From positions 98,899-162,898 of the forward strand of contig JBBRVG010000001.1 in assembly GCA_038247115.1 (NCBI GenBank): 64,000 bases of DNA, given 5' to 3'. The notes below the pieces were generated by a model. It was not told the DNA's origin. It saw only the letters and a program-made list of their open reading frames with translations, and searched no databases. Shown in pieces: positions 53,254 to 62,377 of this stretch. Both the position numbers and the translations under genes were made by a program. Each line of letters opens with the position of its first letter. Positions within the stretch are counted from its first letter, which is position 1. The DNA comes from Pseudaeromonas sp038247115. Its GTDB lineage: Bacteria > Pseudomonadota > Gammaproteobacteria > Enterobacterales > Aeromonadaceae.

Positions 53254-54186
53254 TCAACTTTGCCATAGCAGTTCCAGCTGCTGTTCATTGACGTTGAGGG
53301 TTTCGGCCTTGAGCACATTGGTGGTGAAGTAGCGCAAGGTGTCGAGGCCCGGTGCCTGCTCCGGCGCCCATTCGCTAGCCAGTTGTGCCAGTTGGCGATT
53401 GCCGAGTTGGGATTCATAGCAGGAGGAGATAATCACCTTGAGCCCGGCGGCATGGGCCTTGTCGATCAGCGCCTTGCAGCGGCTCAGGGAGCCGATCAGC
53501 GTGGGCTTGATGACGATGGCCTTGAGTTGGGGGAAGGGCTCCCAGCGCGGCTCCAGGCTTAGCAGCTCGTCCAGCGCCACCGGGATACCGGTATGGCTGG
53601 CCACGGCGCGGATATCCTCCAGTCGGGCGCAAGGATCCTCGATATATTCGATATTGGCGACGTTGAGGTGGCTCATGAAGGTCCAGGCTTCTTCGCGGGT
53701 CCAGCCACAGTTGGCATCCAGGATCAGCTTGAGCTTGGGCGCCATGCGACACAACTCGCGCACCATGGCTACCTCATCCCGCATCGGATGGCGGGCCACC
53801 TTGAGCTTGGCCTTGGCCGGATAGTCATACAGCCACTCACGCCAGCCCCAGATGATCTCGTCCGGACTGCCCAGCAGCAGTATATAGGGCGAGTGCGGCG
53901 CGTTCATCTTGGCCGGCCACTGCCGTCGGGCGCAGTCGAAACCGAATTGCACCGATGGAAGTTGCGGCTCCAGTGGGCGCCCCATCTTCAATGCCTTGAG
54001 GCAGAGCAGGGCTTCGGCTTCGGCTTCGGCCAGGGTCTCCTTGGAGAAGCCCGGTAACGGGGCGATTTCGCCCCAGCTGGATTCCCATTTCAACAGCAGT
54101 CCCTCACGTACCGAGATCTGCTGATCATGGAACTGGATCGGTTGGCTGAGCGGCAGCCGGTAACGATAGAGACTGGCTTTCATCAT
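53254..54186 (-). CDS. menC: o-Succinylbenzoate synthase
   Basis: Dehydrates SHCHC to o-succinylbenzoate; an enolase-superfamily enzyme needing Mg. It has 310 residues. Active-site residues in order: KAKLKVAR (KxK base), LILDANCGW (Asp ligand), IEYIEDPC (Glu ligand), PVALDELL (Asp ligand) and IVIKPTLIGS (Lys acid). The ATGATG start overlaps the menB stop by 4 bp. Flanked by menB and menE. Confidence 0.95.
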   Translation of the reverse strand: MMKASLYRYRLPLSQPIQFHDQQISVREGLLLKWESSWGEIAPLPGFSKETLAEAEAEALLCLKALKMGRPLEPQLPSVQFGFDCARRQWPAKMNAPHSPYILLLGSPDEIIWGWREWLYDYPAKAKLKVARHPMRDEVAMVRELCRMAPKLKLILDANCGWTREEAWTFMSHLNVANIEYIEDPCARLEDIRAVASHTGIPVALDELLSLEPRWEPFPQLKAIVIKPTLIGSLSRCKALIDKAHAAGLKVIISSCYESQLGNRQLAQLASEWAPEQAPGLDTLRYFTTNVLKAETLNVNEQQLELLWQS

Positions 54187-55052
54187 GGATTCCGTTTGAA
54201 TTTGGAGAAGTCGGGGCGACGTTTTTCGTTGAAGGCATTGCGTCCTTCCTGACCCTCTTCGGTCATATAGAAGAGCATAGTCGCATTTCCGGAGAGCTCT
54301 TGCAGCCCAGCCTGACCGTCACAGTCGGCATTCAAGGCTGCCTTCAGGCAACGCAGGGCCATGGGGCTGTGCTGCAGTATCTCCCGGCACCAGCGCACGG
54401 TTTCGCGCTCCAGCTCGGCCAGTGGCACTACGGTATTGACCAGCCCCATCTCCAGGGCTGCGGCGGCATCATACTGACGGCACAGGAACCAGATCTCCCG
54501 GGCCTTCTTCTGGCCGACAATTCGCGCCATGTAGGAGGCACCCCAGCCACCATCGAAGGAGCCGACCTTGGGGCCGGTCTGGCCAAAGCGGGCGTTGTCG
54601 GCGGCTATGGTCAAATCACACATCATATGCAGCACATGGCCACCGCCGATGGCATAACCCGCCACCATGGCGACCACAGGTTTCGGGCAGGTGCGGATCT
54701 GGCGCTGGAAGTCGAGCACGTTCAGATGATGGGTGCCTGCATCATCCTGATACCCACCGTAGTCGCCCCGCACCTTCTGGTCGCCGCCGGAGCAGAACGC
54801 CAGATCGCCAGCTCCGGTGAGGATGATGACGCCGATCCCGGCATCGAAACGGGCATCATTCAGCGCTTCCATCATCTCCTGCACTGTCAGCGGCCGAAAG
54901 GCGTTGCGCACCTGGGGGCGATTGATGGTGATCTTGGCTATCCCCTCTTCGGACTTGTGGTAACAGATATCCTGGAACTCGCCGCTGCAGTCATGCCATT
55001 GGGTCGGGGCGTACCAGTGAGCGTCTTGGTTCTCGATCATGAGTGATGTCAT
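54183..55052 (-). CDS. menB: 1,4-Dihydroxy-2-naphthoyl-CoA synthase
   Basis: Ring closure of o-succinylbenzoyl-CoA; crotonase fold hexamer. 289 residues, nearly identical to E. coli MenB over most of its length, including GIAKITINRPQVRNAFRPLTV, GDLAFCSGGDQKVRGDYGGY, VAMVAGYAIGGGHVLHMMCD (oxyanion hole), GQTGPKVGSFDGGWGASYMA and the C-terminal FSKFKRNP. Separated from menH by 27 bp. Confidence 0.99.
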   Translation of the reverse strand: MTSLMIENQDAHWYAPTQWHDCSGEFQDICYHKSEEGIAKITINRPQVRNAFRPLTVQEMMEALNDARFDAGIGVIILTGAGDLAFCSGGDQKVRGDYGGYQDDAGTHHLNVLDFQRQIRTCPKPVVAMVAGYAIGGGHVLHMMCDLTIAADNARFGQTGPKVGSFDGGWGASYMARIVGQKKAREIWFLCRQYDAAAALEMGLVNTVVPLAELERETVRWCREILQHSPMALRCLKAALNADCDGQAGLQELSGNATMLFYMTEEGQEGRNAFNEKRRPDFSKFKRNP

Positions 55053-55079
55053 CCAAAAAAAGTAACTAGAAAACTGTGC

Positions 55080-56036
55080 CTAGCAGAAGGCAGAAAACTG
55101 GGGCTGCTGGCGTAACCACGCCTGCAGCCGCGCCGCCATGGCCTCGGGGGCGTCCCGGTGGATATTGTGACCGGCGTTGGCGATCTGACCCAGAGCCAGT
55201 CTGGGGCAGTCGCGGGCCAGCTGACAAGCCAGGGCGCTGAATTTCTGATCCCGGGCGCCACAGAGCCACAGGGTTGGCAGGGCGCTGTCGGCCAGCCATG
55301 CCCTGTGGTCGGGCTGACGGGCCAGGCTGGTGGCCGCCAGCATACGGGCGATGGCGCGGCCATCCTGCTGACCCCGCAGGGCGATCAGCTGCTGACGGTG
55401 TACGGCATCCAGCTCGGCAAACACCGGCTGTTGATACCAATCAGCCAGTACCTCGGTGAAGGGCTCGCGCCAGAATCGTCGCACCCAGCGCGCATCCTGC
55501 CGGGCCCGCAGGCGACGCTCGTCAATTCCCGCAAGCCCGGGGTGGCCGCTCTCGACTATCAGTCCTCGTAATCGGGGGAGTCCGCGTAGCCGGGGCTGGT
55601 CCGCCGGTGTGGCGGTATCGGTGATGACGGCATCGTTTGTCGCAGTATGGATTGTTGCTGTTTCCGCTGTTGCAGCATGGATTGTCGCAGCATGGACTGT
55701 TGCAGAGTAGTGCAGCGCCAGACGGCCACCCAGCGAGTAACCGAGCAGAATAAAATCGCCGACCTGATGGGTCTTGAGTTGTTGATCGAGCCAGGCGGGC
55801 CAATGAGCGAAATCGACGGCGGGGCCGGCCGCCGGGCTGTGTCCGGGCAGATCCAGCGCCAGTGCCAGTTGCCGCTGGGAGGCCGGCAGCGCCTGCAGCA
55901 GCGGCTGCCAATCCTGAGCCGAGCCGAGCAGACCATGGAGCAGCACCAGACGCGGCGACGGGCCTTGGTGCTCAAGAGCCGGTTGGTCTGCTGCCGGACG
56001 GTGCAGTGCCGGTCCGTGAGGGTCAGGGCTGGGCAT
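55080..56036 (-). CDS. menH: SHCHC synthase (MenH) with repeat insertion
   Basis: Eliminates pyruvate from SEPHCHC to give SHCHC; alpha/beta hydrolase. It has 318 residues from ATG 56036, with GGAG eight bases upstream and a 14-bp overlap with menD. E. coli MenH has 252. Motifs: LVLLHGLLGSAQDW (oxyanion), nucleophile GYSLGGR (Ser101), LIVESGHPGL and the late His in NAGHNIHRDAPE. Between the nucleophile helix and LIVESGHPG is an extra stretch (about 111-145) built of five-residue repeats such as AATIH. The function is probably kept, since the catalytic residues are present. Confidence 0.93.
   Translation of the reverse strand: MPSPDPHGPALHRPAADQPALEHQGPSPRLVLLHGLLGSAQDWQPLLQALPASQRQLALALDLPGHSPAAGPAVDFAHWPAWLDQQLKTHQVGDFILLGYSLGGRLALHYSATVHAATIHAATAETATIHTATNDAVITDTATPADQPRLRGLPRLRGLIVESGHPGLAGIDERRLRARQDARWVRRFWREPFTEVLADWYQQPVFAELDAVHRQQLIALRGQQDGRAIARMLAATSLARQPDHRAWLADSALPTLWLCGARDQKFSALACQLARDCPRLALGQIANAGHNIHRDAPEAMAARLQAWLRQQPQFSAFC
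55639..55713. repeat. 15-bp tandem minisatellite inside menH
   Basis: Five consecutive 15-bp units: 55639-55653, 55654-55668 (degenerate), 55669-55683, 55684-55698 and 55699-55713 (degenerate). The three best read GTYGCAGYATGGAYT. On the coding strand each unit encodes five residues (AATIH, TATIH, SATVH types), so copy changes keep the frame. Confidence 0.88.
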
Positions 56037-57840
56037 CGGGCAGCTCCAGATCCCGACAGGCCTGGGCCAGCTCGCCGAGCTGGCGGGCGACCTCATCGGC
56101 CGGGAAGCGGCACTCGATCAGCGTCACGCCGCCCTGAGTGGCCTGCCGATAGTCACGGCTAAAGGCCTCCAGGTTATCGGGAACCCGATAGCGCAGGCCG
56201 AACTGGGCGGCGGCATGGGCAAAGTCCAGACCGTGGGGCAGGCGGAAGAAGGCATCCAGCGCCGGGCTTTGTGCCGCGCCCGGCAGCAGGGTGAAGATGC
56301 TGCCACCATCGTTATTCACCAGCACCAGCACCAGGTTGAGTCCGGGCTGACGCAGCAGCGCCAAGCTGTTGAGATCGTGCAGCGCCGAGGTATCGCCAAT
56401 CAGCAGCGTGGTGGTCGATGCGGCGGTTTCCGATGTTGCTGTCTGTGGCCGCTGTGCCACCCGCTGTGCCACTCCCAGGGCAATGCCGCAGGCGGTGGCG
56501 ATCAGGCCATCAATGCCGGAGGCGCCGCGATTACTGAACACCCGGCCGGGCTGATCATCCGCGGGTCGTGGCTGGCCCAACATATCCAGCAAGCGGGCGG
56601 GTAGGCTGTTGCCCAGCAGCAGGGGCCCAGGCAGCAGGGCGCAGAGGCGGTGCGCCAGCCCCAATTCGCTCCACCGGTCGAGCTGCTGCTCCAGGAGTCG
56701 GGCCAGCGGCGCGGTAAACCTGGCAAGTTGATGCCAACGGGGGGTTGCGGGGGTGCAGGTCATGTGCTGCTGACACCAGGCGGCAATCGGGGCGATCAGT
56801 CGCCGGTCGAGGCGGTAATCCGGTGCCAGGCGCTCCGCCGAGGCATCCAGTTGCCAGCGTGCCAGCCAGGCATGCTGGCTGACAAACTGGCTCAGCCGCT
56901 TGGAGATAAGGCGGCCGCCGACTTGCAACACCACCTTGGCCCCGGCCAGTTGTTGCTGGAACCCGGGGTGGTGCAGGGCCAGATCGATATGGGTGATGGC
57001 CTGCGGGGTGAAGCGCAGTTGGGATTGCACATCGGCCAGCAGCGGCCAGCCCAGGTGTCGGGCCAGCGCCAGTACGGCGGCGGCATCCTGGGGGTTGGGG
57101 ATCTGTCCGGCGATGATGACACCCGGTTGGCGGGCAAACTCGGCCCAAGAGGCGCGCTCGTCATCGGTTGCTAGCGTAGAGGCCTGACTTGACGCCTGAG
57201 CAGAAGAGAAAGAGTGGTCGTAACGGGTCAGCGGCTGGTCATGGCTCAGCCAGTGGCGGAGCCCGTCTAGATAGTCGTCGGGCAGCGGTTCGCCTTGTCC
57301 GGCATACAGAGGCTCGGCATAGGGACAGTTCAGATGGGCCGGTCCCGGCTGTTGCTGCAGGGCATGCCAGAGCTGATCCAGGGTACCGAGCACAAAGCGC
57401 GGATCGATGCGCCGATCCGGGGTCGGCAAGTTCTGGGCAAACACCGGATATCCGGCGAACAGGCCGGGTTGGGCAATCGCCTGATTGGCGCCACAGTCGA
57501 TGAGCTCGGGGGGCCTGTCGGCGCTGAGAATAATCAGCGGCACCCGGGAGAGCCGGGCCTCGATCACCGCCGGATAGAGATTGGCTACGGCCGTGCCCGA
57601 GGTGGTGATGACCACGACCGGCCGATCACTGCTCTTGGCCAGCCCCAGGGCCAGGAAGCCCAGACCCCGCTCATCGAAATGGCAATGGCTGCGCAGATGG
57701 GGATGATCGCTGGCCGCCAGGGTCAGGGGAGCGGAGCGCGAGCCGGGGGCTATGCACAGATCGCGCACCCCCAGCCGCCACAACTCTTCGAGGATCAGCC
57801 GGGCCCAGCCCAGATTCAGGTGGTCGCCCGGGCGCATCAT
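56023..57840 (-). CDS. menD: SEPHCHC synthase (MenD)
   Basis: ThDP-dependent addition of 2-oxoglutarate to isochorismate, the first committed menaquinone step. It has 605 residues, against 556 in E. coli. Motifs: CIAPGSRSAPLTLAA near 29, HFDERGLGFLALGLAK with the catalytic Glu near 57, FSNRGASGIDGLIATACG, and the ThDP motif GDTSALHDLNSLALL to VNNDGGSIF. An insertion with the repeat AQRVAQRPQTATSETAASTTT sits just before the GD of the ThDP motif. The start at ATG 57840 overlaps the menF stop. Confidence 0.96.
   Translation of the reverse strand: MMRPGDHLNLGWARLILEELWRLGVRDLCIAPGSRSAPLTLAASDHPHLRSHCHFDERGLGFLALGLAKSSDRPVVVITTSGTAVANLYPAVIEARLSRVPLIILSADRPPELIDCGANQAIAQPGLFAGYPVFAQNLPTPDRRIDPRFVLGTLDQLWHALQQQPGPAHLNCPYAEPLYAGQGEPLPDDYLDGLRHWLSHDQPLTRYDHSFSSAQASSQASTLATDDERASWAEFARQPGVIIAGQIPNPQDAAAVLALARHLGWPLLADVQSQLRFTPQAITHIDLALHHPGFQQQLAGAKVVLQVGGRLISKRLSQFVSQHAWLARWQLDASAERLAPDYRLDRRLIAPIAAWCQQHMTCTPATPRWHQLARFTAPLARLLEQQLDRWSELGLAHRLCALLPGPLLLGNSLPARLLDMLGQPRPADDQPGRVFSNRGASGIDGLIATACGIALGVAQRVAQRPQTATSETAASTTTLLIGDTSALHDLNSLALLRQPGLNLVLVLVNNDGGSIFTLLPGAAQSPALDAFFRLPHGLDFAHAAAQFGLRYRVPDNLEAFSRDYRQATQGGVTLIECRFPADEVARQLGELAQACRDLELPDAQP
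56449..56472. repeat. 12-bp tandem duplication inside menD
   Basis: CCGCTGTGCCAC occurs twice in a row (56449-56460 and 56461-56472), encoding the repeated VAQR on the minus strand. It is part of an insertion relative to E. coli MenD. Confidence 0.85.
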
Positions 57841-59180
57841 GGCCGCGAACCCTGACTTAACAGCCCCAGCAGATTGGCCAGCTTGTCATCCAGCTCCTGC
57901 CATTCAGCGGCGGGCTCGGAGCCCGAGACGATGCCGGCACCGGCGTACAGACGCAGGGTGTCGGGGGTCAGCAGGGCACAGCGAATGGCGACGGCAAATT
58001 CGGCGACATCCTCGCTGATGAGGCCACAGGCTCCCGCATACCAGCCGCGGGCAAAGGGCTCATGCTGGCGGATAAACGCCAGTGCCTTGCGTCTGGGGGT
58101 GCCACCGACCGCCGGGGTCGGGTGCAGGGTGGCCAGCAGCTGGGCATCGGTGACGTCAGGTTTCAGGTGCGCTGTGATGTCGCGGCGCAGATGCTGCAAG
58201 CGCCGCAGCTTGAGAATGCGCGGCGGCGAGAGGGTAGCCTGCTCGGCCAGCCCTTCCAGACGGGTGAGAATATCGGCATGCACCAACCGGTTTTCCAGCC
58301 GGTTCTTGTTATCGGCCAGCAACTGGCTGGCCAGCTCCTGATCGACGGTCTCATCGCCGGTGCGCAGTATGGTTCCGGCCAGCGCCTCGCTCTCCAGATC
58401 CCGCTCGTGACGACGATAGAGCCGCTCCGGTGAGCTGGCGAGCAGGCAGGCCTCGGCACTGAAGGCAAAGGCAAAGTGGAAACAGGCCGGAGTCAGTGGC
58501 TGCATGGCGGCCAGCAGATCCCAGGGATTGACCGCCTGGGTCGTAGTGAGCTGACTCTCCCGGGCCAGTACCACTTTAGGCAGCTCGGCCAGATGCTCGC
58601 TGCTCGTCACCTGCTCCACCAGCGTGGACCAGGTCTCCTGCGGCGGGGTATCCCGGCGTTGGAAGTGAATGGCGGGCAGCGAGGTCAGCGCAGCCTCGGG
58701 CTGGACCTGCGTCAGCGCCGCACGGCTGGTGTCGATCTCCTGCTGGCGCTGGTGCGGATCCGTCTCCAGCCAGAGGTTGCACACCAGCTCGATCTGGTTG
58801 CCCTGTCGGATCAACTCCAGGCGCGGTAACACGAAGCGGCAGTGACCGAACTCCTGCCAATGGTCGCTGTTGCCCTGAGTGGCCAGCGGATCAAAGGCCA
58901 AGCCGCCGTAGTAGCGAGGCCAGCTACCGCCTGCCGGTTTGGGCTGGCCGCTCAGCGCCGCCAACTGCCCGGCATCGCGGATTTCGCGCAAAACGCCTAA
59001 GGCGGCAAACTCCCGATCCCGCTCCCGGGCGTGCCAATAGATGCGCGGATAGAGGGTCTGGCCCTTGAGCCAACCGGTAAAGGAGGTGATGTCGATGGGT
59101 TCCCGCAGACGAATGAAACCAGTCAGATCCGTCTGTAACAGGCTATCAAGTTTTCTTATGAGTCTTGTCTGGGCCAGCAT
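57837..59180 (-). CDS. menF: Isochorismate synthase, menaquinone-specific
   Basis: Converts chorismate to isochorismate. It has 447 residues from ATG 59180 (MLAQTRLIRKLDSL), close to the 431 of E. coli. The frame is open to 59531, but that extension is Arg/Ser-rich and crosses the menA start region. Chorismate-binding motifs: KVVLARESQL, FAFAFSAEACLLASSPERLYRR, ESEALAGTILRT, LHPTPAVGGTPRRKAL, GWYAGACGLIS and LYAGAGIVSGSEPAAEW. No good ribosome site is visible at 59180. First gene of menFDHBCE; divergent from menA. Confidence 0.92.
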   Translation of the reverse strand: MLAQTRLIRKLDSLLQTDLTGFIRLREPIDITSFTGWLKGQTLYPRIYWHARERDREFAALGVLREIRDAGQLAALSGQPKPAGGSWPRYYGGLAFDPLATQGNSDHWQEFGHCRFVLPRLELIRQGNQIELVCNLWLETDPHQRQQEIDTSRAALTQVQPEAALTSLPAIHFQRRDTPPQETWSTLVEQVTSSEHLAELPKVVLARESQLTTTQAVNPWDLLAAMQPLTPACFHFAFAFSAEACLLASSPERLYRRHERDLESEALAGTILRTGDETVDQELASQLLADNKNRLENRLVHADILTRLEGLAEQATLSPPRILKLRRLQHLRRDITAHLKPDVTDAQLLATLHPTPAVGGTPRRKALAFIRQHEPFARGWYAGACGLISEDVAEFAVAIRCALLTPDTLRLYAGAGIVSGSEPAAEWQELDDKLANLLGLLSQGSRP

Positions 59181-59349
59181 GGCATGAATACACGGCTGAT
59201 AATGCCCGGCGAGCTGCCGGAACTGCAAAATGAGAGCCAGATCCGTTATAGTACGTCTCTTCCTGACGCCTCGGACCGGCCGGCTGGGCCCAGTATAGGG
59301 GCTGCCGAACGGGGGGTAAACACATTCGCTGGGGATGCCTCCACTCACC

Positions 59350-60255
59350 ATGACTCGCACTTCTTTCTCCCGCTGGTTACTGGCGGCCCGCCTGCGGACC
59401 CTGCCTCTGGCGTGCTCCAGTGTTCTGCTCGGCAGCGGTCTGGCGGCCCACGCGGACGCCTTTCGCTGGCCCCTGTTCCTGCTCTGCCTGCTGACGGCCA
59501 TACTGCTGCAGGTGCTGTCGAATCTGGCCAACGATTATGGGGATGCGGTCTCTGGAGCCGATCTGGTCGGAAGGGTTGGTCCGACTCGTGCCGTGGCCAC
59601 TGGGCTGATTACGGCACGGCAGATGCAGATCGCCATGGGCATCATCGCATTAGCCGCCGTGGTCAGTGGTCTGGCGCTGCTGTGGTCCGCTTTCGCTGAG
59701 GATTGGCCCGCCCTGCTGGCGTTTATCGGCTTCGGCGCTCTGGCGCTGGTGGCGGCGGTGACTTACACAGTCGGGCGTCGTCCCTACGGCTATCGCGGTT
59801 TTGGCGATCTCTCTGTGTTCCTTTTTTTCGGCCTGCTCGGTGTGATGGGCTCCTATTATCTCTACACCCATCAACTGAGCTGGAGTCTGCTGCTGCCCGC
59901 CGCCAGTTGTGGTCTGCTGGCCACGGCGGTGCTGAATATCAACAACATCCGTGATCGGGTCAGTGATGCCGCCAGCGGCAAATTCACCCTTGCCGTGCGT
60001 CTGGGCGCCAGCCGGGCACGCAATTACCATTGGTTGCTGGTGGGTGGGGCCGGTGTGCTGATCGTGCTGTTTATCTTGCTGCATAGTGCATCAACCTGGC
60101 CCTGGCTGTTTCTACCCGGCTATCTGCCGCTGCTGCGCGCCGCCTGGGTGGTGCAGGTGAGCGAAGATCCGCAACGGTTGAATCAGCAGCTGAAACTGAC
60201 GGCGCTGGGCAGCCTGAGCTGCAATCTGCTGCTGGCCCTGGGCTTTACCCTCTAA
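59350..60255 (+). CDS. menA: 1,4-Dihydroxy-2-naphthoate octaprenyltransferase
   Basis: Joins the naphthoate ring to the polyprenyl chain; UbiA-family inner-membrane enzyme with about eight or nine helices. It has 301 residues from ATG 59350 (MTRTSFSRWLLAARLRTLPL); ATG 59335 is an alternative. Asp-rich motif 1 is SNLANDYGDAVSGADLVGR; motif 2 is LNINNIRDRVSDAASGK. VTYTVGRRPYGYRGFGDLSVFLFFGLLGVMGS matches E. coli MenA. Divergent from menF, so one short region serves both. Confidence 0.95.
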   Translation: MTRTSFSRWLLAARLRTLPLACSSVLLGSGLAAHADAFRWPLFLLCLLTAILLQVLSNLANDYGDAVSGADLVGRVGPTRAVATGLITARQMQIAMGIIALAAVVSGLALLWSAFAEDWPALLAFIGFGALALVAAVTYTVGRRPYGYRGFGDLSVFLFFGLLGVMGSYYLYTHQLSWSLLLPAASCGLLATAVLNINNIRDRVSDAASGKFTLAVRLGASRARNYHWLLVGGAGVLIVLFILLHSASTWPWLFLPGYLPLLRAAWVVQVSEDPQRLNQQLKLTALGSLSCNLLLALGFTL

Positions 60256-60265
60256 AAAACGGCTC

Positions 60266-60380
60266 CTCATCATGCGACATCGATAGGTAGGCGCACACTG
60301 ACACGCCACAAACCCTCCGTGATCTGCAAACTGAGATCGTGGGGGCCCCACCGCACCATCCCTGCCGCCAACGGTCTGCT
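60266..60380 (+). repeat. Intergenic repeat element, copy 1
   Basis: Aligns in direct orientation with 62378-62472. Shared blocks in order: CTCA, ATGC, CATCGA, CTGACACGCC, AACCC, TCC, CCRCACC/CCGCGCC, CCATCCCTG, GGTC and GCT. This copy has about 20 extra bases, GATCTGCAAACTGAGATC, itself a small inverted repeat. It fills part of the 320-bp gap after menA; the rest (60381-60575) shows no gene. Confidence 0.65.
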
Positions 60381-60575
60381 CGTCGCCCAAACTCCATCCT
60401 CGCTGATGCACACTGTGACAGCGCCCTCGTGAACCGGCTTGCGGGGCCCTCGACTCGGGGGATCCTGTGGCTGAGGTTGTGGTGGCAGACATCTCCAATC
60501 GCCATGGTTTCCTTGCCTGCCGTGGCGCGCTACAGTGGGGCTCGGATGTCGAATGGAAGCGCGTGGTAATCCTTG

Positions 60576-61187
60576 ATGAGTGTGCATGTCTGGCTGGCCT
60601 TTCTGGCTACAACCCTGATTTTCAGTCTCTCTCCCGGAGCGGGTGCTGTGAATACCATCAGCACCGCCATGCGCCACGGCTGGCGCGGCACCTTGCCCTC
60701 TATCGCCGGTCTGCAATTGGGGATGCTCTGCCATCTGGCGCTGGTCGGTGCCGGGCTCGGTACCCTGCTGGCGCAATCGAGCGAGGCCTTTACCCTGCTC
60801 AAGTGGGGTGGCGCGGCCTATCTCATCTGGTTGGGGTGGCAGAAGTGGCGGGCTCCCGCCCGTTTCGAGCTGGCCCACGGCGGTGAGCGGGCCGAGGCCT
60901 TGTTCTGGCCGGCGGTGCTGGTGAATCTGACCAATCCGAAAACTATCCTGTTTCTGGTGGCGCTGTTTCCGCAATTTCTGCACACCGACTACCCGCTGTG
61001 GTCCCAGACCCTGATCCTGGGGTTGACCTGTGTGCTGGTAGATTGTGGGGTGATGATCGGCTACGCCCTGGTGGCCTCGCCCTTGGCCCAGCTAGTGACC
61101 AACGAACGGCGCATGCGGCTGCAGAACCGGCTGTTCGGCTCGCTGTTTATGGCGGCGGGGGCTGCATTGGCCTCGTCCAGCCGTTAA
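60576..61187 (+). CDS. LysE/RhtB-family amino acid exporter
   Basis: 203 residues with about six hydrophobic segments, inner membrane. The LysE/RhtB signature near the N terminus (FSLSPGAGAVNTISTAMRHGWRG) and WPAVLVNLTNPKTILFLVALFPQF are clear, like RhtB (homoserine/threonine export). ATG 60576 follows an in-frame TTG at 60573; no strong ribosome site is visible. It is followed after 6 bp by the endonuclease/phosphatase-fold gene. Substrate not determined. Confidence 0.88.
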   Translation: MSVHVWLAFLATTLIFSLSPGAGAVNTISTAMRHGWRGTLPSIAGLQLGMLCHLALVGAGLGTLLAQSSEAFTLLKWGGAAYLIWLGWQKWRAPARFELAHGGERAEALFWPAVLVNLTNPKTILFLVALFPQFLHTDYPLWSQTLILGLTCVLVDCGVMIGYALVASPLAQLVTNERRMRLQNRLFGSLFMAAGAALASSSR

Positions 61188-61193
61188 GCCGTG

Positions 61194-62348
61194 ATGTCTG
61201 CTGCTGTAGGCCGCCTGCGGGTGGCGACCTTTAATCTCAGTTTTTCCCGTCCGACGGCTGGCGGGCTGCTGGCCGCATTGCAAGCCGATGAGTTGGCGCT
61301 GCACCACTGCGCGGCCATACTGCAGCGGGTGCGGCCCGATATAGTGCTGCTCAACGAATTCGATCACGATGGCGAAGGGCAGGATGAGCGGGCTTTGACG
61401 CTGTTTTTGCAGCGTTATCTCGGTGTTTCGCAACAGGGGGAAGCGCCGCTGGATTATCCCTATGTCGGGCTGATCCCCACCAACACAGGCCTGCTGTGCG
61501 GTGCCGATCTGGATGGCGATGGGGTGCCGACCCTACCGGCCGACGGTCAGGGCTTTGGCGCTTTTCATGGCCAGTACGGCATGGCCGTGCTCTCTCGCTG
61601 GCCGTTGGATTGGGCCGCTTCCCGCTCGTTTCGTCAGTTTCTATGGGCGCAGATGCCCGGCGCGCAGCTGCCGGACCGGCAGCCAGGCTCGGGGTTAGGG
61701 GACTACTACTCGGCGGCGGCATTGGCCGAGCTGCGGCTCTCCTCGAAAAATCACCTGGATCTGCCGGTACGCATTCCTTCAGCCAATGGCGAGCGGCTGC
61801 TGCATCTGCTGCTGAGTCATCCGGTGCCACCGGTGTTTGATGGCGCCGAGCGGCGCAATCGCTGCCGCAATCATGACGAGATCCGGCTGTGGTGTGATTA
61901 TCTCGATGGCGCGGATTACCTGCGGGACGATGCCGGTCGCCAGGGGGGATTGAGCTCGGCTGCTTCCTTTGTGGTGCTGGGGGATCTGAATGCCGATCCC
62001 CAGGCCGGTGATGGCGATCGATGGGCCATTCGTCGTCTGCTGGCCCATCCACGCGTCCATCCAGCGGTCGCCCGTGGCCGTTGGCGACCCGCCGCAGCCG
62101 GAGGTGTGATCCATGGCGCGCGCCGCACCCGAGCCGTGCCAGCCGCGCAAGCCCGCTACTGGACTCATCTGCGTGGCCTGCGGCTGGATTATGTGCTGCC
62201 AAGCCGGGATCTGCAGGTGCAGGGCAGTGGCATCTTCTGGCCCGCCACCGCGGAGCCGGGTCGCGAGTGGCTCGCCGATAGCCGGGATCAGGACAGCGCC
62301 GGGCTCAGCTCCGATCACCGGCTGGTATGGGTCGATCTGCAGTTATAA
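61194..62348 (+). CDS. Endonuclease/exonuclease/phosphatase-fold hydrolase
   Basis: 384 residues from ATG 61194 (a GTG at 61191 is possible). EEP motifs in order: RVATFNLSFS at the start, IVLLNEFDHD (Glu metal ligand), VVLGDLNADP (Asp/Asn) and LSSDHRLVWVDL (catalytic Asp-His at the C terminus). A calcium-like ADLDGDGVPTLPADG loop lies near residue 110. No signal peptide is seen, though some relatives are secreted. Substrate unknown: DNA, RNA or phosphoesters. Six bp after the exporter gene, probably the same transcript. Confidence 0.87.
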   Translation: MSAAVGRLRVATFNLSFSRPTAGGLLAALQADELALHHCAAILQRVRPDIVLLNEFDHDGEGQDERALTLFLQRYLGVSQQGEAPLDYPYVGLIPTNTGLLCGADLDGDGVPTLPADGQGFGAFHGQYGMAVLSRWPLDWAASRSFRQFLWAQMPGAQLPDRQPGSGLGDYYSAAALAELRLSSKNHLDLPVRIPSANGERLLHLLLSHPVPPVFDGAERRNRCRNHDEIRLWCDYLDGADYLRDDAGRQGGLSSAASFVVLGDLNADPQAGDGDRWAIRRLLAHPRVHPAVARGRWRPAAAGGVIHGARRTRAVPAAQARYWTHLRGLRLDYVLPSRDLQVQGSGIFWPATAEPGREWLADSRDQDSAGLSSDHRLVWVDLQL

Positions 62349-62377
62349 ATAAGCCAAGGCTGAACTAAATCAGCGTT

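Noticed and set aside
55639..55713. Short repeats taken as a possible CRISPR array
   Set aside because: Units are contiguous 15-bp tandem copies without spacers and are inside a coding frame.
59181..59531. 117-residue N-terminal extension of menF
   Set aside because: Arg/Ser-rich, no match to MenF, and it would cross the menA start and the shared promoter region.
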